Shown here: positions 39,836 to 50,200 of the stretch, in pieces
Position numbering within the stretch: the first letter of the stretch is position 1
Layout of the letters: every line of letters starts with the position of its first letter
The notes under the pieces: model-generated
The model's input: the letters and a program-made list of their open reading frames with translations, nothing else
Database searches by the model: none
What the model was told of the DNA's origin: nothing
NCBI GenBank assembly: GCA_963931865.1
Contig: OZ007509.1
Span: forward strand, 15,131,075-15,195,074
DNA: 64,000 nucleotides
Reading direction: 5' to 3'
From: Axinella damicornis
Lineage: Eukaryota; Porifera; Demospongiae; Axinellida; Axinellidae
Program-made: the position numbers and the translations under genes

Positions 39836-42355
39836 ATGTTCCGTCCACGACGACGTGGCTACGGTTACGGTGGAGGAGGAGGGTTTGGGATGATTCTGCT
39901 GGGGCTACAACTTGTCAATCTCTTCAACTACCTCTCAAGGACCAATCAGTTTCTCCCTGTCACCCTGGGAGTCTTGGGAGTGAACATACTGGCCTTTCTT
40001 CAGCCCGGGCACAACTGGCCTAGCTTGCGGCAAGTGTGCATCAGTGTTCAGGGTGTGTGGTTTCAGAAAGAGTGGAAGAGGGTGTTCCTGGCACCGTTTT
40101 TTCATGGAAACGATTTTCATCTTTACTACAACATGGCGTCGTTTGTATGGAAGGCAATTTCATTGGAGCGCCACTTCGGAAGTGGTTACTTCCTCTACAT
40201 GATGGCCGTGTTCTCCATTGCCACTAACCTGGTTTATCTGGCCATAAACTTTGCTCTGGCCGAACTCCTGGATCAGTGGTCATATATCCAGTCTTGTGCT
40301 GTTGGATTTTCTGGGGTCATATTTGCCGTGAAAGTGGTGACAACGCACATGCAGCCCCGAGGCATGACACTGGTCATGGGCATGTTCCCAATTCCGATGC
40401 GACTGGCGTGCTGGGCGGAACTGGTTCTCATCTCGGTACTTTTCCCCAACGTTTCATTCGTGGGACACCTCTCTGGAATCCTAGTTGGTCTGGCCTTCGT
40501 CTCAGGACCGTTGAGAGCACTGATGGAGCTTCCCCTGTCTCTGCTGAATGGTACGTGAATGCAAGTGTCTGACTACATGGTCTACTCTGTGTCTAGCCTG
40601 CGTCATGCTTTATCTCACTGCTGGTGTTTCTCAGGTGTGGCTCCTGCTGCAGCTGTCGGTGGTGGACAGCAAGGGAGGTCCTACACATACAGGGCAGGAA
40701 CTACAGGTATGGAACCTGTTTGTGTTAACCTTGTTCCCAGGCCTTAGTTTTTGGTTGCTTACAGGGAGGTGTAGAAGGCCTTGGAACAAGGCAAGTTTGC
40801 ATGCGATCCCAACATGGAAGCAGAGTGGTGGCTTCTAATTACAACTACCATAGTCGCTCTTTATTAGGCACATGTGTCTATATCTCCACACTGTCCACAG
40901 GAAGGAAGATATGAATGGCATTCCTTGAATAAGAAGTGCGCTTCATTTCGAATTATAGTTTTTTCCACTCTGTAGCATCGAAAACGGTGGGAGACAGTGC
41001 TGTAGCTGGGACGAGAGTCGAGCCTTTACCTAAAAGCGATTATGTGCCTATAAGTGAGCTGTGCCTAATAACGAGCAACTATGGTACATGTCCTACATAT
41101 GCTGGATGGTACATTCCTGAGACCATCCTGGTTGTTGATACATTAACTTCTCTCCCCTCCTACATTTGTACTCTGTTGTCAACTCTGTCTCTCTCGATCT
41201 CCCTCCCTCCTTTCCTCTCCAAAGGTCACAGACCCCCAGCTGAAGACCCCTCCCAGACTAGGAGGGAAGCCAACCCCCACCTGGAACGTGCATACAGCTC
41301 TTACACTTATGCCTCTGGATCAACAGGTCTGTCCAGCCTCATTCCCAGGTTGTTGTTCTCTGACCTCTTTCTTGGTGCAACACCAGTTTTTGACCATGCA
41401 CTTGCCGCATCGGCATGGTGGGAGATACCTGCATTTACTAACTACAGTGGAAGTGGGAAGGCCTGGGAATGAGACTAGGACATCCAGGGAATGAGACTAG
41501 GATGGCCTGAGAACGAGACAGGGAATGAGACTAGGGTGTCCAGGGAATGAGACTAGGGTATCCAGGGAATGAGACTAGAATGTCCAGGGAATGGGACAAG
41601 GATGGCCTGGGAATGCAGCTAAGGTGGATTGGGTATGAGGCTAGGATGGATTGGGTGTTAGGCTAGGAAGATCTGGGAATAAGGCTGTTTGTAACTGCTT
41701 TGCCACAGGATGGAGACCTGGACCACCCACAGCCCGGAATAATGGTGAAGAAGAGGAAGAGGTGGAGCTGCAGGAAGCCATTAGGAGAAGCATGGAGGAG
41801 ACACACCCTCAACCACACCTCCACCCTCGTCAGAACGTGGATGAGCATGACAGGGAGATGCAGATGGCCTTGGAAAGGAGTCTGTCAGATGCACAAGACC
41901 ACAACCCTCCTGTTGAGCCAAACGTCAACCCTCCCCCTTACAATCCCAACTACCCTCCCCTGACCACTGTAGAGGAACGATCGTCGACTGTGAACTCACA
42001 CCCAGTGGGTCTGTATCCAGATATATCAGCACAGAGTGCTCCAAGTGAAGAAGGCGGCAATGCACATGAACCCCATAGTTCCCACACTGTCGTTGCTAAT
42101 AGCAACCACGAACCTACTTCACATTCCCAAGAATCAAGTTCCTTAAGGAGAAGGTCACCTGGAAGTTCCAGTGCAGTGTTTTTGGCACGAGATGAGCTCC
42201 AGTCTACCGAGGGAGAGAGAAGGCGAGCTTCAGATGGTGTCCTCTCACGGGAGGGGTTGAGAGCTGCCAGGCTGCACAAGTTTGAGCGTCCCTCCCAGCA
42301 GAGGCTACCTCTGGACGTGGTCAGTAGAAGAGGGAGTTCCCAGAGCAGGAAGTAG
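39836..42355 (+). CDS. RHBDD1: Rhomboid-related intramembrane protease RHBDL4-like
   Basis: Four exons: 39836-40550, 40635-40706, 41225-41326, 41709-42355; 511 residues. The N-terminal ~235 residues form the rhomboid core and follow RHBDD1 closely: HLYYNMASFVWKAISLERHF, then CAVGFSGVIFA with catalytic Ser159, and VGHLSG with catalytic His211. Both catalytic residues are present, so the enzyme should be active. The cytosolic tail has two ubiquitin-interacting motifs (around EEEVELQEAIRRSMEE and EMQMALERSLSDA) and near the end LRAARLHKFE, matching the VCP/p97-binding motif. Human RHBDL4 cleaves ubiquitinated ER membrane proteins and recruits p97 for ER-associated degradation. This protein is longer than the human one (about 315 residues) because of a Pro/Ser-rich tail, and it has two UIMs. 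Confidence 0.93.
41463..41690. repeat. ~20-bp degenerate minisatellite in RHBDD1 intron 3
   Basis: About ten degenerate units of GGGAATGAGACTAGGATGGC or variants, ending about 20 bp before the acceptor at 41708. The unit shares GGGAATGAGACTAG with the ends of the family A/B foldback elements, suggesting it grew from one such end. Confidence 0.75.
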
Positions 42356-43396
42356 CTTTGCACAGATCCTAGCTCTTACCTCATTCTCACTCAGTTTGCA
42401 TGGTTACTTAGGCCCAGTTAGTATTCCCTTATTCTCCAAAGTTACGCTTTTAGAATCTAGCTCCTCTTCACAATCATTTTATTAATTTATCTGTTCTGTC
42501 TTCACCAGTTTGTATTGGTAAACAACAAAAAGAAAAATAGAGTGCATTTATGGAACACTTACCCCGTGCGCCTCGTGCTGCGCCTCAGTACCGTTCCAGT
42601 ACTTGTGTGGTTGATGATACCACATGTGATTACAAACTGGGCAAAGTCATAAGAAACTGATATTATAGGAAGCAGCTGAAAAGAACTAATATTATCTACT
42701 TAGAAGCCCTGTGAAGCCTTGCCTAGTCAAGCATTTCAAGTAGTGCTTAGGGCTGCCAAATTTACACTTGACCAAAAAAAGCACAGTGCCCTTCAGTATA
42801 GGCCAAGGAGAACATTAATTTGCTGGATAGGTGGAGAGAGCACATGCTATCAAGCAGCTTTTCAGAAGAGCATCTTGATTCAGACATCTAGCAAATTGGG
42901 GTGTACAGCGAAATCTCTCAATAGACCATCATTGCTATTACACTCAATGTTAATTGTCAAGCTAAGACATTATTAACATGACTTCTCGATCTGCTAGCCA
43001 ATTTTGAGAGCTCCATGTCCCACAATTACTAGTGTTGTGTACAAAATGACAGCAGTAGTTAAAGGAGCTACTGGAATTATTAAGTTGAGTGAGCAGGAGA
43101 GCATGCTCCATTACAACAGTGTGAGAAACAATAATTCATCTTTAACTGCATAATATTATGCTATTCTTGTGTACTATAATATTATCATCCTTTCTCTGTA
43201 TGCTGAATTATGCTCTGCATTGCGTACAAAGAAGCTTCACATAAGAATTATTATATAGTAGTACTGCACATTTACATCAAGTTGTATTCTTCCAAAACCT
43301 TGGTTTGCTCATCAGTCTAAAGGACATAGGTTGCACATAGAGAAAAAAAAGAGCATCACACACTATAATAAGTTAGACTAGGAGTCCCTGACTGTA
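42356..43396. other. Convergent intergenic region between RHBDD1 and AP1S
   Basis: About 1 kb, AT-rich, between two stop codons on opposite strands; it holds both 3' UTRs. No gene or convincing repeat is recognised. Confidence 0.5.
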
Positions 43397-46141
43397 TTAT
43401 GCCAGCCCCATTTCTTCTAGTAAAGACTGTGAGCCTCTAGGGGCCTCTGTTTCCTACACGTGAGGAGAAACGGGTGACATAATACAAACAGGAGAAGAGA
43501 TTCAGTCCATTTCCAGGCTTCCACTCACTCATGGCTTCCCTTACTTGCGGTATGAAACCCCATTTCATATTAGCCTCGTTCCCAGCCTGGGAACGAGGCT
43601 AATTTCATATTGCAAGTGTAGTGTGGATGGATGCCTGGAATAGGTATGTCTATCTCAGGCCTGTATAGCCAGGTAGCCAACTCAATAAAGTGTAGAAAGT
43701 ATACCTCAGAAACAAACCGGAAATGGATGCCAGCACCTAGTCTCGGTCCCAGACCCAAACCAACCCCAGCACGGATTGCTTCCAGTATAACTAGCCAGCA
43801 CCTTACCCTAACCCATCTGAAACCACTTGAGACAACTTCCTGTTGGGAGAACTACATGTTCCCAGGCCTAGCCAGGGAATGAGGCTAGTAGCCGAAGAGG
43901 GGGGGGGGGGGGGGGGGGGGGGTCTAGACAGAAACCACAAGATTTTGGCATGAATAGTATAAAGTGCTATATTTAGAACTCCCTTAGACTAGTGGGTGGC
44001 AATCTATGGAGGAAAATACTTAAGGTTAGTTCCTCTCTTTGCTGCAATCAAGCTTGATGGTCGAGAGTATAGTTTCATTCCCAGAACTCCCTGAAAAGCG
44101 GAAAGAGGGTCTGGTGTTCTGAGCTACATATCTTGTCACATGGGGTGGGGACGTATGGTGTAAAGATTGTCATAATTGCATTTTCAAATCCAGAAGCTGC
44201 ATTTCTGAGGCCTTAGCACATTAATATAGACTACTACACAGCGCAGTTGACAAAAGCTCGAGATGGCCGCGAAGTCTGTTGGGTCAGCCGAAAACAGGTC
44301 ACTACGCACAAGACAATACATTACCAAAGGTCGTCCGTCTGCCTGATTGCCGACGTCATTCACATTCTGCCATCTGATTTGAGATCTCAATCTGAGATCA
44401 GCCCTGCCCTATGTGACAAGAAATGTTGCTCAGAAACCAGACCCTCTTCGCACGTGCAGAGGGTCTGGGCACAAGTCTAGGTCGATCGAGAGTTGGCACA
44501 ATCAGTCTGTAGTGGACCACGTATTTTACTTAATGGTAATGCACTGACTGGTTGCCTCGGATATAGTTATAGAAAGAGGTCTAATGCTCTCTATTCACTG
44601 GCAATCAAGCAGCACTATGGCCAAGAGTTGAGCACCACTCTGTAGTGGACGTACCACATACTCTAATTAATACCCTCACTGCCTCAGATAAAATGACAAC
44701 AAGTGCTCTTACCTCCTGTAGCATGTCTTGTGCCGTGACTGCTCTAATGATGTTCTTTTTGCTGGTCTCTTGGATCTCACCACCCACTAGTAGCTCGTCC
44801 AGCATGTAGTAGGCCTTTGGAGACAGCGATCGAGGGACAAAGATCACGCCATGCATGACCAGAATTGTACATTCTAATTATACTGAAACCACTTAACTTA
44901 TCTGCAGAAGTACATAAACCAAAACATGTATAAAGCTGACATTAGGGGAGGTCCCTCTTGGGTTGATGACATGAGCTCCTCTGCCTCAACTTGCATGTAA
45001 ACAGGACTATACAACAGGACTATAGTGATGGTCAAACTACCCACCACCAGAAACTGGTGGGAATGGCTAGGGTCAGGATCGTTTCATCATCAAAGATGGT
45101 CACAGCTGTGATTGATCGTGGCTGCTGCATCTACTGTACACCAGACTCACAACCCCTACATAGTAGCCTCGTTCCCAGGCCGCGTGGGACGTGGCCTGGG
45201 AACGAGGCTAGACAACCCCATGATTCAGAGACTTCTAGTGACCACAACTCACAGCAAACACAGACGTACCTTCTCAAAATTAAAGATGATGTCAAGCTCA
45301 CATACCTGAGAAATGACAAGGTGTGTCAGTGTTAGTACTCGCAGGCTAGGTTTGAGTGCACTACTTTCATGAGAGGGTACACATGCTACCACTTACACTG
45401 CCAAAGTACTTGTCTAATAGTTCTACGTATCTGTGGATGATTTCCAGGGTGATCAGTTCGTTGTCGTCTGGATCAATGGCCACACAGAAGTACAGGCTGG
45501 CGTACCTACGTGTAAGAGTCATTGATGGTATATTGTGGACATCTGTCCCATACAGTGTTTGGTACCCATGTGGTCCAACTGCCTAGCAATCAGATTGTTG
45601 CCCACACTGCCCCACAGTTTAAACACAGAACATGACTCCTCGTTACTGACATTGTGGGACCCTTTGGAGGCATAGCAGTTCAGTATGTACATCACATTTT
45701 GTATGTATCGGCCCTTAGGCCATGGAAACAAGGCCGAAACGCCATTCAGTGGTTATGATTGGTCGTCAATTTGTGTGCAAAGGCACTAGGGGTGCGTGGA
45801 AGCCTCTACTCCTACAAAACAAATTACCAGAGAGGCTTCAAGGAACATCACCTTCAGGTACGGGGTGCACTAAATAGAATAACACACATACCTTTTGTAC
45901 ACAACCTTCAATTCTCTGTACTCAAGAACGTTGCACATTTTCGACTTTCTTGAGAGAATGGTCGCCACGAGTTCCCTTTGGAACTTCTTCTTCTCCTTCA
46001 TCTGGAATGCCTGGTACCATTTCTGCAACCGTACCTTTCCTTGACGGCTGAAGAGGAAGACGTACTGAATCTGTGGGAAGAGTGGAGTATTCTTTCGAGA
46101 TATTGTCCACTGAGCCAACAACTGCTTACAGAACTCACCAT
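43397..46141 (-). CDS. AP1S1: AP-1 clathrin adaptor complex, sigma subunit
   Basis: Six exons on the minus strand, in coding order: 46141-46139, 46070-45892, 45505-45397, 45305-45270, 44814-44713, 43453-43397; 161 residues (human AP1S1 158). The first coding exon supplies only the ATG, followed at once by GTGAGT. Recognisable blocks are [83 protein letters not shown] and the C terminus LLEEMGLA. The last block argues for AP-1 over AP-2 or AP-3 sigma. The subunit stabilises the AP-1 core at trans-Golgi and endosomal membranes and helps bind dileucine sorting signals. The choice among AP1S1/2/3 is arbitrary outside vertebrates. Confidence 0.93.
43570..43602. mobile_element. Foldback element, family B, perfect 33-bp palindrome
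   Basis: TTAGCCTCGTTCCCAG, a single C, and the exact reverse complement CTGGGAACGAGGCTAA. Other family B copies are at 45164-45210, 47724-47773 and 48267-48334. This copy is in the last AP1S intron. Confidence 0.85.
43738..43887. mobile_element. Foldback element, family A
   Basis: Starts TAGTCTCGGTCCCAGACCC with AACCAACCCCAGCACGGAT, and ends CCAGGGAATGAGGCTA. The right end is of the family B type, so A and B ends appear interchangeable. A poly-G tract (about 43898-43921) follows. Confidence 0.65.
44080..44480. mobile_element. Foldback element with ~50-bp inverted arms
   Basis: Around 44105 AGAGGGTCTGGTGTTCTGAG then TCTTGTCACATGGGG; around 44400-44455 the reverse complement appears as CCCTATGTGACAAGA then CTCAGAAACCAGACCCTCT. 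Arms are roughly 80 percent identical. Located in the last AP1S intron; no transposase ORF. Confidence 0.65.
45164..45210. mobile_element. Foldback element, family B
   Basis: TAGCCTCGTTCCCAGGCC and GGCCTGGGAACGAGGCTA around a 10-bp loop, inside an AP1S intron. Confidence 0.8.
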
Positions 46142-46280
46142 GATTTCTAGATTCCGAGACTGGACCGCTTTTGGTTGTTTTTATGGTGACGTCATACTTT
46201 TTGATATTGACATGCGCGCGCGCGCATAACTGTTTTTGTACAAATGGTGGGTGGGGCTAGTTTTGCAAAAACTCGGTGAA
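46142..46280. promoter_or_regulatory. Compact divergent promoter with a CRE palindrome
   Basis: Only 139 bp separate the AP1S start codon (minus) from the adhesion GPCR start codon (plus). The consensus cAMP response element TGACGTCA is at 46187-46194. A purine-pyrimidine palindrome ATGCGCGCGCGCGCAT lies about 20 bp further on, near 46211-46226. Known: TGACGTCA binds CREB/ATF bZIP factors. Inference: it could drive one or both genes. The 5' UTRs must share this interval. Confidence 0.55.
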
Positions 46281-47246
46281 ATGAAGTCTTTATTTGCCCT
46301 TGTGTTTCTTGCTCTGGTGGTTTATGCTCCGAAAGTGCACGGGGATTTGTTAAAGAGCTACGATCGGACTTCATTTTCATTGGCATCTACGGAAAGGGAG
46401 GAAAGCAAAGGCGGAAGCAAACACTTATTCAGGTTGCGGCTAGTTACAACGAATGAAGACCTACTACAAAGCGCAGACGTCATACCATACAGCTGCGGAT
46501 ACCAATATCAGAGTAAGTTGTTACACATGAACTCTCATTAGCTAGGGTGAAAAGCTTGTTGTGGGCTTGGTGGAAAATCGTTCTTAATTTTGAATTTATA
46601 AATCAAAATATTCATCCTGTTGTTATGCGTATGCCATTGTAGTTCAACTGGAGCCACTGAATGCGGTACAAACCTTCAGAGGGTTCTTAGTCTGTGCTTA
46701 TTCAAAGACCACCCATGACCACACACACGTCGGAGATTTCTTCCAACCTACCTCCACAGCAGACTGGAAAACAACAACTTGCTACACCACAAAAGTAAGT
46801 CAGAACTTGATTCTAGGGCCTCTGTGCCAAATCCAGGAAGGAAGTAGATCCTCCTCCCACATCCCTCCCTACATAGGGGAATTTGAAGTGAAATAATATT
46901 ATATTGTACTCTCTCTATGCGACAGGATTGTGCTACTAATGCAACAGCTATCCCACTGCATAATGTGCTTCTAACTTGGGTTGCTCCATGTGAGAGTACA
47001 GTCATCAGCTTTTGGTAAGGACTACTGCCACCAGGTTCATTCAACACACCTGCCTTTGAGCCTAGCTAGCCTTTTTGTCTCACAGTCATGGAGAAATATC
47101 AACTCTAATTTTTCTCCGCATGCCTGTGAGATAGAATTTGTGCGGAGGGTTGGGAATGTTGACATTTGCAAGGTGTTTTTTTCCACAGGTACACTGTGAT
47201 TGATTATTCTGGTCAGTTGCATGGGCCTATGTACAGTCTGACACTG
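46281..47246 (+). CDS. Reeler domain exons of adhesion GPCR copy 1
   Basis: Exons 1-4. After the signal peptide: FRLRL, IPYSCGYQYQ, TFRGFLVCAYS, VGDFF, TTTCYTTKDCATNAT, LLTWVAPCEST and ISFWYTVID. This order of FRGF, G-x-F, a Cys, W-x-AP and a final F-x-x-TV strand matches the Reeler fold of reelin and ferric-chelate reductase-like proteins. I rely on motif order rather than a profile score. Confidence 0.7.
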
Positions 47247-50200
47247 GTATGGCTTCCATTATGTTTGCTTACATCATTGTCACTGCAGGCAGGAGCTTAT
47301 GAGTGACGCTTCATAGCACTCGTAAGCTCATGCTGCAGGCTATACTGCCTTTCTTATGCTTTATTTATAGATTCCTAGAACCAATAAAAACCAAGGAATC
47401 TCAAGAATTAAACGAGGTAATCAACTTGTATAGCAAGGGATTTACCAAAGGTTACTTTACATTGTAACAGCTGTTCAACTCTTGTTGTACTTATGTAAAT
47501 TATGAGGCATACATTTACAGTGCCATCTGCATGAGCCAGAAAACTATTGCATACTTGGCAACTACACTTTGGTCTTTTAAATATTCTGCGACCAAGCGAC
47601 TAGGCATTAACACTGCATGTCGTCCACTGAATTTAAGCCATCCTATGTGCACCTTACTTGTTACACGTTTGTTACATTATATAGCTAAGGTTTTACCATG
47701 GTAATAAGCTACGTGTCCATGATGTCTCGTCCCCAGTCGCTCGGTAATTACCGAGCTCCTGGGAATGAGGCTATGTGTGCATGATGCCTCCCTCTATGAA
47801 ACTATCCTTACAGTTACAGCTGATGGGGCACCGGAAGAAGGTACAGCAGCAATTTATAATTAACATTGCCAACACTCCGGCCAGTTTGCTCAAGTGTACT
47901 TAATTCCATGACGCAGGGCTGGATTACCTCCCATTCTTTGAGATTGAAGGAGACGCTGTGAACATTACCAGCGGGGATGCCTGCTCAAATGCCATTTCCA
48001 TCAGTACAGGGCTTCATTTTGGAGGCAGCAGATTCACTGACCTCAACGTAAGAACGATCTGATCAATATTGTATGTGGCATGCCATCCAGAGTAGTAGTA
48101 TGGGAATTATTTTGTACAATGAAAGATTCTCATGCAAACTTTTCCCTGACTTCCCTTGCTCATTGCTGCAAAGCTATATGGTGCATGGGGTCTAATCATG
48201 GGATGATGTACATCACATTACATATGATAACTGACTTGAAGCAAAACATGAAGCTGCAGGGTGCATTAGCCTCGTTCCCAGACTCCTCCCCAGTATGTGA
48301 CAAAAAGCTGGGGAGGAGCCTGGGAACGAGGCTAGGGTGTATTGCTTCATGGTTTGTTAATTTGGATTCACCACCCACATGCAGATTTGTGAGAATGGGA
48401 TCATCTCTGTGGGTAGCGCTTCATTGGATGTTAGCTCCAGTGACAACATCAGTCCATTTCCAATCAGTGGATCGGAAGCACGGCTCATTGCTCCACTCTG
48501 GTCTGATGTCGACATTGTCGGAACTGTAAACGGAGAAATAGTCTACCAAATTTTCACAGAAGATTCTGACGGTGACCAGTTGGAGTCTGTTAGTCGGTTC
48601 ATATCCCACCAGTACAGCTCTGGTGTGACCTTCACTGGCAAGTGGATGATAGTGGTGGGATGGAACCGTGTCCTCCCTCACTCTCAACCTCCTGGTTCAG
48701 ATGCAAGGGTAAGCTGTACTGCCCTGATTCAGCACAATAGATGTATATCTGTGCACACATGACTATTGCTCTCTCTCTTTCTCCCCACAGACCAACACCT
48801 ACCAGGCTGCCATCATCACTGACGGTGGATTGGCATTTGCAGTGTTCACATATCATTGTTTCAGTCTGCAGTGGTTCGATGCTTTCCTTTTCTCAGCGTA
48901 TCGATCAGTGGTTGGAATCAATGATGGAAGTGGTTGCTGTCAGAGTAACACAATTGACAACGCTGAACAACTTTCTGAATTTGCATGCATGAACCGTGTG
49001 CTTGAAACAGAGTGGACTAATCTGGTCTTCTTACTTGCAACACAAAACCAAGGTATGGAAGCTTTGCATATGCTTCAATTTGTCTTCTCATGCACACATG
49101 CAAAATAACTTATGTATTATGCTATAGGAACCATAGTACTCTATAGGTGCTCCACAACTAAATCATCAATACTGCATGTTTCTCTTGCACTATTTAGTTC
49201 CACCAATAGTACTGGCGGAAACGAACCGAGAGAACGCTCTATCAGGAGACAACGTGACACTAAACTTTGCCATCAGTGCCTATCCGAGGGTTGAAGGGTC
49301 ACTGATTCGTTTGCAGTTTCAACAAGATAACAGTGTCACTATTACTGAAGTTACATGTGGTGAAAGCTTTCAGCTCAGTGGAAATAGCCGCATTGGAGAA
49401 GTCTCTTGCACAAGAAACTATTCTCGTGTTATTGTCACACTTTTTGAAGTGACTGTGGAGGCTGCTGGTCGTTACTCATTGACAGCTACAAATGAGCTGG
49501 GAAACGGGGTCAACTTTACTGATTTGACTGTTCATACTTTCGATGTTACCGCATGTGGAGATTTTTGTGACATAGCCAGGGTAAGGCATACCGAAGTCCA
49601 TGCATGTTCTTGGTCTTGTGCATGCATAACTGAACTATAATTTTTGTTCCCAGATTGGTGACCCAGAGGCTCAAGCAGCACTTCTAGCGGACACAACCGA
49701 CAACACCGCAGAGCTTGATCCCGGAGAGATTGCTGTGGTCAGTGTGCTCTTGGGTAATCTTGCAGCAGAGGCTGCTAACAATACACAGGTAGGGAGGTCT
49801 CAGTGGTATTATTGCCAGTTTTTATCTTGGACTTCATTTGATTTAGTCTCGGTCCCAGACCCAAACCAACCCCAGTGCGGATCACTTCCAGTACCCCGCG
49901 TGTGATACTGGAAGCGATCCGTACTGGGGTTGGTTTGTGTCTGGGGCCGAGACTACGTTTGATTGCGCTTATGAATCACTTTCTGGCTACTACATATGAA
50001 AATGGCCTGACTGCTGATCTTCTATGCTATGTAGGTAAGGGCAAGCTACTTGCAGACAATTGACAACCTACTACAAGTCGACACTGAAGTAGTGTTGGAG
50101 AGTCAGGGTCAGAACCAATCTTCCTCAAGGTATACCTGCTAGCCTCACACTTCAATCCTCCTTTTCATGCAATAATGGCTATGTATGTTTTTCATTGTAG

